Shown: positions 1-9,046, counted from the stretch's first letter. The stretch is 64,000 nucleotides of DNA from Bacteroidales bacterium (GCA_017443845.1 JAFSXX010000016.1:1-64000), one strand, 5' to 3'. Notes: generated from the sequence alone by a model not told the origin. Numbers and translations are program-made.

Positions 1-723
1 CGAAAAGCCCTTGGAGAAAGAACCGGCGGGGACCACGAAGTTGAGCACCCTGGGCGTGGAGAGTAGCAGGGTGATATCCTTTTCGAGGTCCATAGTGAGT
101 ATGTTGCTGCCGCCCGTGACGGTCATCGTCTGCTCCGAGGTGCCCTGTTTGCCGTCGAGCACTACGCGGCAGTCGCCCCATAGAGGCGCGCCGGAAAGGT
201 CGATTACCTCAACCTTGCGGATCTTCCCGGAACCGCAGAGGTTGACCTGGAGGATGCCGCAGAGGTTCTTGAAAGAGGCTCCGGAAGCCAGATCGGCCAT
301 AGTCGCCAAGGCGGGGGAGACTCCGGCGGCAAAACTCTTGTTGACATATTGCTGGACCTGCGGAAGTTTGAATTCAAGCGCTCCGGAGTTTAAACGGCAC
401 TCGTCGCTGTAGGGATAGAAGGCGTAGAAGGGCGCAGTACCGGATGTGGAACCCGTAAAGGAAGCGTTTCCCGTATTCGCCCCTGCGGTGAGGTCGAAGC
501 GGTCCTTGGTCGAAGCTGTCATAAGCGCTATGGCATCGCCCTTCGTCCAGACGACCTTAGTACCGTCGTCAAGTCCGGTACGGGTATCGGAAGACCCTTC
601 CGTAGTGGCAAAAAACGTCACCTGGGCTGCCTCTGAAGCAGGCTCACCAAACAATTGATCCTGTGCACAGGAGACTGCCAGCAGGGCGGCCAGGGCGCTG
701 AAAAAGATTTTTACGTATCTCAT
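1..723 (-). CDS. fimbrillin-like lipoprotein, 5' part (runs off left edge)
   Basis: An open frame reads leftward from an ATG at 723 to the first base without a stop, giving 241 codons. The N-terminus is a short basic/hydrophobic signal ending in a lipobox-like LLAVSC near residue 19, so the product is probably an outer-membrane lipoprotein. The next 200 residues (FFATTEGSSDTRTGL, VVWTKGDAIAL, FYAFYP) follow the pattern of Bacteroidales fimbrillin-like N-terminal domains: a TRT segment, then W..GD.I, then a FYAFYP-type strand. The lipoprotein at 33496-35316 has a similar N-terminal half. The ATG lies 18 bp after the cobC stop, so the two may be co-transcribed. Start and lipid anchor are seen; the fimbrillin-like assignment is family inference and the C-terminus is unknown. 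Confidence 0.72.
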   Translation of the reverse strand, partial: MRYVKIFFSALAALLAVSCAQDQLFGEPASEAAQVTFFATTEGSSDTRTGLDDGTKVVWTKGDAIALMTASTKDRFDLTAGANTGNASFTGSTSGTAPFYAFYPYSDECRLNSGALEFKLPQVQQYVNKSFAAGVSPALATMADLASGASFKNLCGILQVNLCGSGKIRKVEVIDLSGAPLWGDCRVVLDGKQGTSEQTMTVTGGSNILTMDLEKDITLLLSTPRVLNFVVPAGSFSKGFS

Positions 724-741
724 ACTCTTCCGCCTCCGCCC

Positions 742-1269
742 CTAAACCTCTATTTTGAGTATCTCGCCGTATTGGAATGCACCGGGAAGGGCGTCGTCAA
801 AGGGGATGGAACCGGCGTAAATCGCTGCGCAGATCAGCACGCCTCCGTGGCAGAAGACGGCGACCCGCTCTTTTCCGGAGGCTTTCAATTCTTCAATAAA
901 CCCGGATACCCTGAGGAAAGCCTCCCTGAAGGTCTCTCCGCCCGGGGGACGCACATTCTTCCAGTCCTCGTACCAGGCCAGCATACCGGGAGTGGGGTTC
1001 TCGATAAAATTGGCCATCTCCCACTCTCCGTAATCAACCTCAAGGACCCGCGGCTCCACTATCGGCTCAGGATAGCCGCAGTATGCCGCAAGGCGCCTCG
1101 CCCTGGTCAGGGGGCTACTGTAAACGGCGTCGAATGTGGTTTCACCTATATTCCTGTGAACTTCGTCCGCCTCCTCCTCGAAAGTATCCCGCAACGGAAC
1201 GTCGGTCCTGCCGTAGCAGGTTCCACGGGGAACGTCGACAGATGTATGCCTTATGAACCAGATTTCCAT
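742..1269 (-). CDS. cobC: alpha-ribazole phosphatase, histidine phosphatase family
   Basis: A 175-residue cytoplasmic protein of the histidine phosphatase superfamily. The catalytic RHT motif is at residues 7-9, a second Arg and Glu lie in the SSPLTRARRLA and DYGEWEMANF segments, and the second catalytic His is in FCHGGVL near residue 140. Family members of this size remove the phosphate from alpha-ribazole 5'-phosphate in assembly of the lower ligand of cobalamin. The general fold could also fit a phosphoglycerate-mutase-like enzyme, but the divergent neighbours cobS and cobT (next two steps of nucleotide-loop assembly) favour CobC. It is transcribed leftward, away from cobS, and the fimbrillin-like gene follows after 18 bp. 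Confidence 0.85.
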   Translation of the reverse strand: MEIWFIRHTSVDVPRGTCYGRTDVPLRDTFEEEADEVHRNIGETTFDAVYSSPLTRARRLAAYCGYPEPIVEPRVLEVDYGEWEMANFIENPTPGMLAWYEDWKNVRPPGGETFREAFLRVSGFIEELKASGKERVAVFCHGGVLICAAIYAGSIPFDDALPGAFQYGEILKIEV

Positions 1270-1289
1270 TCTATTCGTTATTTGATATG

Positions 1290-1297
1290 TAAATATA
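1290..1297 (-). promoter_or_regulatory. probable -7 element of cobC
   Basis: On the minus strand this reads TATATTTA, one base from the Bacteroidota -7 consensus TAnnTTTG, about 20 bp before the cobC ATG. A short imperfect palindrome at 1299-1320 separates it from the divergent cobS promoter. Confidence 0.4.
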
Positions 1298-1320
1298 GGG
1301 CTTTTTCGGGAATAAAGCCG

Positions 1321-1328
1321 TATCTTTG
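1321..1328 (+). promoter_or_regulatory. -7 promoter element of cobS
   Basis: TATCTTTG matches the Bacteroidota -7 consensus TAnnTTTG exactly and lies 18 bp before the ATG at 1347. Transcription would begin near 1335, which rules out the in-frame TTG at 1326 as a start. No clear -33 TTTG is seen at the usual distance, and no cobalamin riboswitch is visible between cobC and cobS. Confidence 0.6.
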
Positions 1329-1346
1329 CATAAAACGATATTCCGT

Positions 1347-2150
1347 ATGAGGAATCTTCTCAACGCATTTATGCTCTACTCCAGGATCCCGGTTCCGGCT
1401 CCTAAAGAGTTTCACAGGGAGGACACCAACAAGGCGATGCGCCACTTTGTCTTTGTTGGCTGGGTGGTGGGCCTGATCTGCGGCATCGTCTATATCTACC
1501 TCAAGCCGATTTTCGGAATCGCCACAGGAGTAATCCTGGCCCTGGCCTCCGGCATCCTTGCGACCGGCGCCTTCCACGAGGACGGATTCGCGGATACGCT
1601 GGACGGATTCGGGGGAGGCAGACGCGACAGGCAGAGGATTCTCGACATAATGAAGGACAGCCATATCGGCACCTACGGCGTAATGGGGCTCATAGTACTC
1701 TTCGCCCTCAAGGCGACGGCGCTCTATACGGTCCTCTCCTCAAAACCGTTCCTGAGCAACCACGCGGCAATCATCACGTTCGTGTTGTATCACTCCATGG
1801 CAAGATACTCCTCAGGCCTTGTGGCCATCTCCTCGCGCTATGCCCGCACCGACGGTTCCGGCAAACTGACCCCGGCCGAGAACGGCTGGAGCTGGCGCGA
1901 AGCGGCGGGGATAATCCTCTGGACCATACCTCCGGTTGCCGCCGCAGCCTGGTGGTTCACGGCATCCGTTTATTGGTTCGTGGCGATTCCCGCGGTGATG
2001 ATGATTCCCGTTCTGTGCTGCCGGTGGTTCTTCAACAGGCGCCTCGGCGGCTATACCGGGGACTGCCTCGGATTTGTCGAGCAGATTTCTGAAGTAATTG
2101 TGCTTTTGTACCTTTTATTTGTCATCAATTTCGGTTATTCGATATGCTAA
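1347..2150 (+). CDS. cobS: adenosylcobinamide-GDP ribazoletransferase (cobalamin synthase)
   Basis: A 267-residue polytopic inner-membrane protein that joins adenosylcobinamide-GDP to alpha-ribazole(-phosphate), the last assembly step of cobalamin. The family pattern is clear: N-terminal [12 protein letters not shown], the [18 protein letters not shown] block with its Asp-rich metal-binding residues ([11 protein letters not shown]), then [19 protein letters not shown], followed by several hydrophobic spans. I chose the ATG at 1347 (MRNLLNAF) over an upstream TTG because the -7 promoter element overlaps the latter. The stop overlaps the cobT ATG by 7 bp, so translation of the two is probably coupled. 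Confidence 0.95.
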   Translation: MRNLLNAFMLYSRIPVPAPKEFHREDTNKAMRHFVFVGWVVGLICGIVYIYLKPIFGIATGVILALASGILATGAFHEDGFADTLDGFGGGRRDRQRILDIMKDSHIGTYGVMGLIVLFALKATALYTVLSSKPFLSNHAAIITFVLYHSMARYSSGLVAISSRYARTDGSGKLTPAENGWSWREAAGIILWTIPPVAAAAWWFTASVYWFVAIPAVMMIPVLCCRWFFNRRLGGYTGDCLGFVEQISEVIVLLYLLFVINFGYSIC

Positions 2151-3214
2151 AGTTCAATATTGTAGCGCCCGACAGGGCCATCGTGCCCGCCCTTCGCGAA
2201 AAGATAGACAATCTTACCAAGCCGAAAGGCTCGCTCGGAAGGCTCGAATCCCTGGCGCTGCAGGCCGGGCTTATCCAGCAGAGCCTGACCCCCTGCCTTT
2301 ACAACCCCGTAAATATCCTCTTCGCCGCCGATCACGGCATCATCGAAGAGGGGGTGAGCCTCTCTCCCAAGGAGGTCACACGCCAGCAGGTGGAGAATTT
2401 CCTGCGGGGACACGGTGGCGTCAACTTCCTCTGCCGCCAGCACGGATTCAGCCTCAAGGTGGTGGACGTCGGAGTGGACTGGGATTTCCGCAGGGGATTG
2501 AGCGCACCCGAGCCCGGTGTCGTCTTCTACGACCGCAAGGTGCGCAAAGACACGTCCAATTTCCTCCACGGAGCGGCTATGAGCGGCACCGAACTCAAGA
2601 AATGCCTCCTGGTGGGTATGGAGATGGCCGAGATGAGCCGCAGGGCGGGCAGCAATGTGGTTAGTTTCGGCGAGCTCGGAATGGGCAACACATCCGCCTC
2701 GTCCGTCTGGATGCATCTTTTCACCGGAATTCCGCTTGTGGAGTGCGTGGGGGCAGGAAGCGGATTCAATTCGGAGCAGATAAGGCATAAATACGAGGTC
2801 CTCGACGCCGCTGTCAGGAACTTCAAGGTCAAGTCCCCCTCTGCCGGCGATACGGAGGAGATTATCCGCTGGTTCGGCGGCTTCGAGATGGTCGCAGCCA
2901 TCGGAGGAATGCTCAAGGCGGCGGAACTGAAGATGATAATTCTTGTGGACGGCTTCATTATGACCGCCTGCGCCCTTGCAGCGGCCAGGCTCTGCCCAGC
3001 GGTCAAAGAGTATATGGTATTCGGCCATTGCGGCGACGAATCCGGCCACAGGAAGATGCTGGAGGCCATCGGCGCCGAGCCGCTCCTCAACCTCGGACTC
3101 CGCCTCGGAGAGGGCAGCGGAGCCATCTGCGCCTACCCTATCCTGGACTCCGCCGTCAGGATGATAAACGAGATGGAGACCTTCCGCGGAGCCTCCGTAA
3201 CCAAGTATTTTTAG
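2144..3214 (+). CDS. cobT: nicotinate-nucleotide--dimethylbenzimidazole phosphoribosyltransferase
   Basis: A 356-residue cytoplasmic enzyme that transfers phosphoribose from nicotinate mononucleotide to a benzimidazole-type base to give alpha-ribazole phosphate. Family landmarks: [15 protein letters not shown] near the N-terminus, [15 protein letters not shown], the [12 protein letters not shown] nucleotide-binding loop near residue 180, [11 protein letters not shown], and C-terminal [11 protein letters not shown], which carries the catalytic Glu. Length is normal. It overlaps cobS by 7 bp. No cobU/cobP or base-activating gene is adjacent, so the rest of the pathway must lie elsewhere or the cell salvages cobinamide. 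It converges on the serine hydrolase gene with a 9-bp gap. Confidence 0.96.
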   Translation: MLKFNIVAPDRAIVPALREKIDNLTKPKGSLGRLESLALQAGLIQQSLTPCLYNPVNILFAADHGIIEEGVSLSPKEVTRQQVENFLRGHGGVNFLCRQHGFSLKVVDVGVDWDFRRGLSAPEPGVVFYDRKVRKDTSNFLHGAAMSGTELKKCLLVGMEMAEMSRRAGSNVVSFGELGMGNTSASSVWMHLFTGIPLVECVGAGSGFNSEQIRHKYEVLDAAVRNFKVKSPSAGDTEEIIRWFGGFEMVAAIGGMLKAAELKMIILVDGFIMTACALAAARLCPAVKEYMVFGHCGDESGHRKMLEAIGAEPLLNLGLRLGEGSGAICAYPILDSAVRMINEMETFRGASVTKYF

Positions 3215-3223
3215 ATTTAAATC

Positions 3224-4762
3224 TTACCTCTTCTTCCAGAGGCCGAAGTCCTCGCCGTGGCCCAGGTCGATGCTCATTGATTCGACCTTGTCGCCCTTCT
3301 TGTTGAGGTTGAACGAGGCTTTGAAGATGTGGCCGTCGGATTCGAAGAGGAAGTCGTTGCCGTTTACGTTCTCGAGTTCGTGCTTCCAGCCGAGCGGGCC
3401 CACCGTGATGCAGAGCATATTCTCATCCTCGAGCGTGACCGCAGCCTTGCCCATTACGGAATTCTCATAGGTTCCGACTACCATACGAGGCTCGATAGGT
3501 GCCTGATACTGAACCGCTTCGGCATTGGCGAGCGACTTGAAGCTGCGCTCCTGCTCCTCCTTTACGAAGAGATCATACTCCTCGGCGGAGTAATCGGTAT
3601 CGGGATAGCCCAGATAGAGATCGATTATACGGCGCATCACAGCCCTTCTGAAGCCCGCGCCGCCGTCGGTGTTACACGACACCATAAATCCCAGTTTAAG
3701 CTCCGGAAGCCACCCGCAAATGGCCGTGTGGCCATATCCCGAACCGGTATGCCAGTAGAGCTTGCCCTTGACCGACTGCTCCACATACCAGCCGTAGCCG
3801 TAAAGGGTTATGGCATCCTCGCTTTGCTTGGCGATACTCACGCCCTTGTGGATCTCGTCCATCTGCTTCTTGGAAACCAGGCGCTTGCCCCCCACCGTGC
3901 CGTCGCCCATCTGGAACATAAGCCAGCGGGCCATGTCGGTGACGTTCGAGACGATTCCGCCAGCGGCGCTGATCTCCGTCAGGCGGTGCATCGGCTGATG
4001 CTCGTAGGGAATGGGCTCGACATTGATGCGCCCGAGCTCCATCTGCGCCGTATGCGACTGAGCCTTGTTCTCGGCCAGCATAAGCCCGTCGCCGCCCGTC
4101 GAGGTCTCCGTCATTCCGAGGGGGACCAGAATGCGCGAGCGGAGGTTCTCCTCCCAGCTGCGGCCGGTGAGTTTCTCCACCAGCAGGGCAGAGATCGAAT
4201 AGAACATCGTATTGTAACGGAAATCGCTGCGGAAGGAGTACGCGGGTTCGATCTGCGCCGTCAGCTTCAACATATCCTGAGTCGAAAAACCGAGGTTCAT
4301 GAAGTTGGTTCCCGCCTGACGGGGAAGTCCCGACCAGTGGCAAAAGAGATCCTTGACGCGGAAGTTGTCGGTTGCGAACTTATCCTTGAGCTTGAATCCG
4401 GGAAGCAGGTCCTTGACCTTGTCGTTCCACTTGAGTTTGCCCTCGTCCACCAGCTGGGCCACGATTACCGGAGTGAAGGCCTTGGAAACCGACGCGATCT
4501 TGAAGCAGGTATGCTCGTCCACCCTGCCCGAGGGAGCGGAAAGGTCCTTGACCCCGAATCCCTTGGCATATACCACCTGGTTGTCCTTGACGATGGAGAT
4601 GGCCGTTCCGGGGATGTTCCACAGTTTCATTCCGTCCTCGATATAAGCCTCGATATCGGCCAGAATGTCGCCTTCGGTAGCATTATGCGGATTGTAAACC
4701 TGGGCCTGCAGCGCCGCCGAGGCCACGAACGCGGTAAAAACGAGAGTCAGTAAACGCTTCAT
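3224..4762 (-). CDS. secreted class C beta-lactamase-family serine hydrolase
   Basis: A 512-residue protein with a Sec signal peptide (MKRLLTLVFTAFVASAALQA, cleavage near Q21). It has a beta-lactamase/D-aminopeptidase-type serine hydrolase domain: nucleophile motif SVSK at 91-94, a Tyr motif in FRYNTMFYS, and HTGSGYGHT as the third active-site strand. The last ~120 residues form a separate beta-rich domain of the kind that follows this family in Bacteroidales. Relatives include D-Ala-D-Ala carboxypeptidases, D-amino-acid amidases and esterases; the exact substrate cannot be read. It is the last gene of a four-gene leftward operon, 2 bp after its paralogue. Confidence 0.88.
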   Translation of the reverse strand: MKRLLTLVFTAFVASAALQAQVYNPHNATEGDILADIEAYIEDGMKLWNIPGTAISIVKDNQVVYAKGFGVKDLSAPSGRVDEHTCFKIASVSKAFTPVIVAQLVDEGKLKWNDKVKDLLPGFKLKDKFATDNFRVKDLFCHWSGLPRQAGTNFMNLGFSTQDMLKLTAQIEPAYSFRSDFRYNTMFYSISALLVEKLTGRSWEENLRSRILVPLGMTETSTGGDGLMLAENKAQSHTAQMELGRINVEPIPYEHQPMHRLTEISAAGGIVSNVTDMARWLMFQMGDGTVGGKRLVSKKQMDEIHKGVSIAKQSEDAITLYGYGWYVEQSVKGKLYWHTGSGYGHTAICGWLPELKLGFMVSCNTDGGAGFRRAVMRRIIDLYLGYPDTDYSAEEYDLFVKEEQERSFKSLANAEAVQYQAPIEPRMVVGTYENSVMGKAAVTLEDENMLCITVGPLGWKHELENVNGNDFLFESDGHIFKASFNLNKKGDKVESMSIDLGHGEDFGLWKKR

Positions 4763-4764
4763 AT

Positions 4765-6294
4765 CTATTGTGCTTTTTTCCAGGGCCCGAGCTTCTCGCC
4801 GTTGCCCCAGTTGATTTCAAATTCGGATGCCTTGCCGTCCGGGCCTATGCGGAACTGCACCGGATAATTGTGCCCGTCGGAATTGAACCTGTAACGGTTG
4901 CCTTCGGCGTGTACCAGGCGGTGCTTCCACCCCTTCGTACCCACCTTGATGTAGAGATTCCCCTTCTCGAGCGATACTACGGCGTCGCCGAAGGGCGCCT
5001 CCTTGGTATAGCGTCCCGTCAGGGCCGAGGAGGCGGGAACCGTCTTGGTATACGGGATGGTCAGGCCGGAGGGGGCGGAACTTCCGCCGCTGCCCTTAAT
5101 CCACTTGCGGAACTCCTCGGTGCTGTAATCGCGGTCGGGTTCGCCGCGGTAGAGGTCGATGATTCGGCGCATCAGCGCGAATCGCGGCCCGTTGGGCACC
5201 TCGGCATTGAAGAGAATCGCGATGCTCAGCCCCTGCTCAGGCATAAAGACGCAGAGCGCGGTATGGCCCCAGGTGGTGCCCGTATGATAATAAACCCTGT
5301 ATCTGTTATTCTGCTCGATATACCAGCAATGGCCGTAGAGAGTTATCTTTTCGGGGGTCTGGGAGGTTATCGAGCGGCCGCTGTGGAGATACTCCATCTG
5401 GCGGTCAGAGATGATCCTGGCGCCGTCGGCGATGCCCATCTTGCGGTGGAATTCCGCCCAGCGGGCGAGGTCCGAGACGCTGCAGTTGATGCCGCCCGCG
5501 GGTCCTACGACTCCGAGCCAGTGAAGGGCGCGCCCGTCCCCGCGGATAAGCGAGACGCGGGCCGAATCCCTCCCCCTCGAATAGTCGTACTGCGCGGCCA
5601 CATTCTCCGAGGCGAGGAAGCCCTCCCCGTTGCAGGAGGCCGAAGTCATACCAAGGGGCTCGAAAATGCGGATGCGGAGATTCTCCTCCCACGACATTCC
5701 AGAGAGATTCTCGATGATCTTCATAGCCCAGAGAAATGCCATATTATTGTAGGTCACCGCTTCGCGCAGGCCGTAAACCGGCTCCACGAGTCCCATCATC
5801 TTCATCACGTCGTCGCGGGTATAACCCACGTTCGGGAAATAGGTTCCAACCTGGCTGCGAAGGCCGAGTTTGTGGGTCATAAGGTCGCGCACCTCCGCCT
5901 CTGCCTCCATCTCCTTGTCATAGAGGGTGAATTCGGGCAGGATGTCCTTGACCTTGTCATCCCAGCGGACCTTGCCCTCGTCCACCATCATCGCCATCAG
6001 GGCGGCTGTAAAGGACTTTGAAACGGAACCTATCTGGAAGACGGTATTGGCATCCACCGGAACCTTGTCGATGCGGTCGCGGACGCCGTAGCCCTTGGCC
6101 AGCACCACCTCCCCGTTCTTCACCACCTCCAGGGCGAAGCCGGGGATGCTCCACTGGCGGAGCACCTTGCGGGCGTAGGAATCTATGTTGTCATATATGG
6201 CATCGCGCTCGGATGCCTCGGTGGTCTGTCCCTGGGCCATAAGGGGCGCCAGGCAGGCCAGAAGCAGGGCGGCAAGGGTCAGCAATCTCCTCAT
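4765..6294 (-). CDS. secreted class C beta-lactamase-family serine hydrolase, paralogue
   Basis: A 509-residue paralogue of the next gene in the operon. The start is the ATG at 6294, which gives a proper signal peptide (MRRLLTLAALLLACLAPLMA); the longer reading frame adds basic residues that do not resemble a signal. Active-site motifs are SVSK at 90-93, Tyr motif TYNNMAF and HTGTTWGHT. The C-terminal ~110 residues form the same kind of beta-rich domain as in the neighbour (GTKGWKHRLV versus GPLGWKHELE). It lies 5 bp after the amidotransferase-like gene and 2 bp before its paralogue. Substrate unknown; a role in cleaving D-amino-acid peptides or esters is inference. Confidence 0.88.
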   Translation of the reverse strand: MRRLLTLAALLLACLAPLMAQGQTTEASERDAIYDNIDSYARKVLRQWSIPGFALEVVKNGEVVLAKGYGVRDRIDKVPVDANTVFQIGSVSKSFTAALMAMMVDEGKVRWDDKVKDILPEFTLYDKEMEAEAEVRDLMTHKLGLRSQVGTYFPNVGYTRDDVMKMMGLVEPVYGLREAVTYNNMAFLWAMKIIENLSGMSWEENLRIRIFEPLGMTSASCNGEGFLASENVAAQYDYSRGRDSARVSLIRGDGRALHWLGVVGPAGGINCSVSDLARWAEFHRKMGIADGARIISDRQMEYLHSGRSITSQTPEKITLYGHCWYIEQNNRYRVYYHTGTTWGHTALCVFMPEQGLSIAILFNAEVPNGPRFALMRRIIDLYRGEPDRDYSTEEFRKWIKGSGGSSAPSGLTIPYTKTVPASSALTGRYTKEAPFGDAVVSLEKGNLYIKVGTKGWKHRLVHAEGNRYRFNSDGHNYPVQFRIGPDGKASEFEINWGNGEKLGPWKKAQ

Positions 6295-6299
6295 CTTCC

Positions 6300-7622
6300 T
6301 CAATCCCAGGTAACTTGAATCGAATATGGAATGCCGTTGAGAACCTCGATATGGCCGGTGTACTCGACTCCGCAGTCGGTTTCCACGGTCTCGACCGTAG
6401 TGGCGCACTCGACTCCCACATACCAGACTCCGGCGGGCAGGGAATCGAAAGAGAGGGTCTTCCCCGCACCGGGGCCGAGATCCTTGTAATCGGCATTGTC
6501 GGCAAAGGCGAAATCCCCCTTCCGCATCGTCAGATTGAGGTCTATGCCCTCTTTCTTGCAGCGCAGGATGACTTTTATGTTGCGGGCCTTGCCGGGAATG
6601 TTGACGGTGAAGTGGTGATACTGCCGGTCGCCGATGCAGGAATACTCCTGGTCGTGGTCGCCGCTGCGCTTATTCATAAAGCGGATCTCGCCTTTTTTGA
6701 GCTCACCCTTGACCCTGGGGCCCCCGTTTCCGTCGAGGGCATAGAGGATCATGGCCTTGAAAAGGTCGAGATTCTCGCCTTCGGCTTTGATCTCGGGATG
6801 CGAGCCGGTAACTACCACGCGGCCCGAATTCCTGCCCTCCTTGTAGGCCCAGGCAGAGATTTCGCCGTTAACGCGCTGTTTGCCGGGGCGCTGCGAATCG
6901 TCGTAATCGTAGCGCAGCAGGACCTCCGTTCCGGCGGGCATATCGCCTTTGGCGGTGCTTGCGAAGCAGCCTCCGTTGTGGCGGACGCTGTCGATATGCA
7001 TATCGCCTCCGAAGTCGGTGTATTTCAACAGGGGGCTATCCTTCTCCACTGTCATCCCCGTATATGCGTTGCCCAGCCAGGTGTTATGCACCACTCCGGG
7101 ATAGATATGGAGATAATGGGGAATCGGTTTCTCGTCCTGGGTGCTGCCCAGCGAGCTGATGAAGGCTCCTGCGCAGGTGCCGATATAGTTGCCGCCCGCG
7201 GCCACGAACTGGCGCAGATGCTCAACGCCCGCCTTGGTAAGCGAGAGGCCGTGATGCTTTGCGTGGCCCCCGTTGATATAAATGGCGCGGAAGCGGGGCG
7301 AGCCGTCGGGATAGAGCAGGAATCCGTTATCGTCTATCGCGCTGCCGGCGAAACGCACCGCCTGCTCGGCCGTATCCTTGGCCGAAAGCGAGCCGTTCTC
7401 CCCGTGGGGCGCCGAATAATAGGCTTCCATCGAGAGGCCGAGCGCCTCTGCGGCATAGAGCCTCTTTCGGGAGGTGAGATTGATGCCGCCGTCCATATAG
7501 AGGTCCTTGTAATATCCGGGCGTGCGGCCGGAAGAAGACGGCGCCGCCTCTTGCGCAGGCAGCATCGCCTGCGCAAGGAGCAAAGCCAATGCGGATGCGA
7601 GTATGGCCCGGGCCTTACTCAT
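6300..7622 (-). CDS. secreted glutamine-amidotransferase-like (BPL_N-type) protein with C-terminal beta domain
   Basis: A 440-residue protein with a signal peptide (cleavage near AQEAAP). Residues ~35-290 resemble the class I glutamine-amidotransferase-like fold found at the N-terminus of some biotin-protein ligases: IYINGGHAKHHG, then GTCAGAF with a candidate nucleophile Cys150, then FGGDMHIDSVRHNGG. Residues ~310-440 look like a pre-peptidase-C-type beta sandwich (YHHFTVNIPG, FDSLPAGVWYVGVEC). Secreted stand-alone members are mostly uncharacterised; no reaction can be assigned. Its ATG overlaps the end of its upstream paralogue by 8 bp. All four genes from 8973 to 3224 are tightly spaced and very likely one transcript. 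Confidence 0.7.
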   Translation of the reverse strand: MSKARAILASALALLLAQAMLPAQEAAPSSSGRTPGYYKDLYMDGGINLTSRKRLYAAEALGLSMEAYYSAPHGENGSLSAKDTAEQAVRFAGSAIDDNGFLLYPDGSPRFRAIYINGGHAKHHGLSLTKAGVEHLRQFVAAGGNYIGTCAGAFISSLGSTQDEKPIPHYLHIYPGVVHNTWLGNAYTGMTVEKDSPLLKYTDFGGDMHIDSVRHNGGCFASTAKGDMPAGTEVLLRYDYDDSQRPGKQRVNGEISAWAYKEGRNSGRVVVTGSHPEIKAEGENLDLFKAMILYALDGNGGPRVKGELKKGEIRFMNKRSGDHDQEYSCIGDRQYHHFTVNIPGKARNIKVILRCKKEGIDLNLTMRKGDFAFADNADYKDLGPGAGKTLSFDSLPAGVWYVGVECATTVETVETDCGVEYTGHIEVLNGIPYSIQVTWD

Positions 7623-8973
7623 CCCAGGTAATGGTCAAAGTATAGGGAACGCCGTTGAGCACCTCCAGATGGCCGGTGTAGGCCACTCCGTAGTCTGTCT
7701 TGACGGTATCGACCGTGGTGGCGCAGTGAACGCCGATGAACCACATTCCGGCCTCGAGCTTGTCGAAATTCATCTCCTTGTCGCAGCCGAGGGAGATGTC
7801 GTGATAACGGGCATTGGCAAGGAATGCGAAGTCGTTTTTGGTCATGGTCAGGTAGAGGTCATCGTTCTTGTAAGGGCTCTCGAGAACTACCTTGATATTC
7901 TTGGCGTTCTTGGGGATGACCACATTGAAGTGGTGGTACTGCTTGTCGCCGATACGGGTGTAGGCCGGGTCGTTCTCGGCTGTTGCCTTCACCATCCTGC
8001 GGGGCTCGCCGTTCTTGAGCTCACCCTTGATTTCGGGCCTTCCGACGCCGTCGATCGCATACTGGAACATTGCTGCCGTAAGCTCAAGCTGGTCGCCCTT
8101 GGTAACACCCTCGGGATGCGAACCGATGAGCACGACGCGGCCGGTCTTGCCGTCCTTCTTGTAGGCCCAGCTGCTCACCTTGCCGGTGATGGGGAACGAA
8201 CCGCGGTCGATGCGGGCCTGCTCCTTCTCGGGAACATAGTCATAGCGCAGGAGGACTTCGGTACCGGGAACCATGGTGTAGGGCTCCTCGGCGATCCAGC
8301 TGCCGCCGTTATGATAGACGCTGTCGATATACATATCGCCGCCGAAATCGTAGTATTTGAGCAGCGGGCTGTTCTTCTCGACAATCATTCCGGTGTACTC
8401 CTGGTTGAGATCGTCGGTGCTGACGGTATAGCCGGGATAGACGCCGAAATATTCGGTTTTAACCTTACCTTCGTATTTGTGGGAAACCTTGCCCTTCTTG
8501 CCGTTGGTACCCTTTTCCACCTCCAGGTACTCATTTCCGCGGGAAGCGATGAACGATCCGGCGCAGCTGCCCACATACGAGCCGCCGTTGGCCACGAATG
8601 TGCGGATGTTCTCGACGCCCTTCTGGGTGAGGGAATTGCCGTGCTTGGTGGCGCGGCCGCCGTTGACATAGATCATCTTGAAGCGGGGAGCACCGTCGGG
8701 ATAGAGCAGTACGCCGTTCTCGTCGATGGTGGAGCCGACCATAAGCGCAGTCTGCTCGATGGTATCCTTGACCGTGATGGACATGGGATTGTGCTTTGCA
8801 GAATAGTAGGTCTCATACGAGAGGCCGAGGAAACGGGCTGCGGGAAGGTCCTCGCGCGAGGTCAGGTTGATACCGCTGTCCTGGAAGAGATCCTTGTAAT
8901 ACTGTGCGTTGCAGATGTCCTGCGCGGCGACAAGGGTAAGCGCCGTGAGGGCCAGGCAGAAGAGTTTTTTCAT
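7615..8973 (-). CDS. secreted glutamine-amidotransferase-like (BPL_N-type) protein, paralogue
   Basis: A 452-residue paralogue of the following gene, first in a four-gene operon. It has a signal peptide, then YYKDLFQDSGINLTSRE, which matches the paralogue (YYKDLYMDGGINLTSRK), then IYVNGGRATKHG and the nucleophile-elbow GSCAGSF with Cys137. The family-shared SPLLKYYDFGGDMYIDS segment follows, and a C-terminal beta-sandwich domain resembling pre-peptidase C (HHFNVVIPKNAKNIKV, GMWFIGVHCATTVDTV). The two copies differ by an insert after the Cys motif (about residues 145-175 here). The promoter is just upstream. Function unknown; secretion and the conserved Cys suggest an extracytoplasmic amidase-like or ligand-binding role (inference). 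Confidence 0.7.
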   Translation of the reverse strand: MKKLFCLALTALTLVAAQDICNAQYYKDLFQDSGINLTSREDLPAARFLGLSYETYYSAKHNPMSITVKDTIEQTALMVGSTIDENGVLLYPDGAPRFKMIYVNGGRATKHGNSLTQKGVENIRTFVANGGSYVGSCAGSFIASRGNEYLEVEKGTNGKKGKVSHKYEGKVKTEYFGVYPGYTVSTDDLNQEYTGMIVEKNSPLLKYYDFGGDMYIDSVYHNGGSWIAEEPYTMVPGTEVLLRYDYVPEKEQARIDRGSFPITGKVSSWAYKKDGKTGRVVLIGSHPEGVTKGDQLELTAAMFQYAIDGVGRPEIKGELKNGEPRRMVKATAENDPAYTRIGDKQYHHFNVVIPKNAKNIKVVLESPYKNDDLYLTMTKNDFAFLANARYHDISLGCDKEMNFDKLEAGMWFIGVHCATTVDTVKTDYGVAYTGHLEVLNGVPYTLTITWDE

Positions 8974-9013
8974 ATCGTTTTTATTGTTGGTTTTCGTTTC
9001 AGACTACATCTTT

Positions 9014-9046
9014 CAAAGTTAGTAATTTTTTATGTACGGATGCAAA
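9014..9046 (-). promoter_or_regulatory. promoter of the amidotransferase-like/serine hydrolase operon
   Basis: On the minus strand a -33 TTTG (9043-9046) is followed after 21 bp by a perfect -7 TAACTTTG (9014-9021), about 40 bp before the ATG at 8973. The -33 element sits inside the T-tract of the terminator that ends the SusD gene upstream. Confidence 0.7.

Noticed and set aside
1326-1346. TTG start upstream of the cobS ATG
   Set aside because: The triplet lies inside the -7 promoter element, so it would not be in the transcript.
1270-1346. Cobalamin riboswitch between cobC and cobS
   Set aside because: The gap is only 77 bp and contains no B12-box-like sequence; too short for the aptamer.
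3329-4753. Long plus-strand open frame opposite the serine hydrolase
   Set aside because: It is antisense to a gene with signal peptide and active-site motifs; the translated product shows no family pattern. The same holds for the long antisense frames at 7522-9141, 17183-18862, 26721-28469, 47376-49160, 55409-57556 and 61931-63208.
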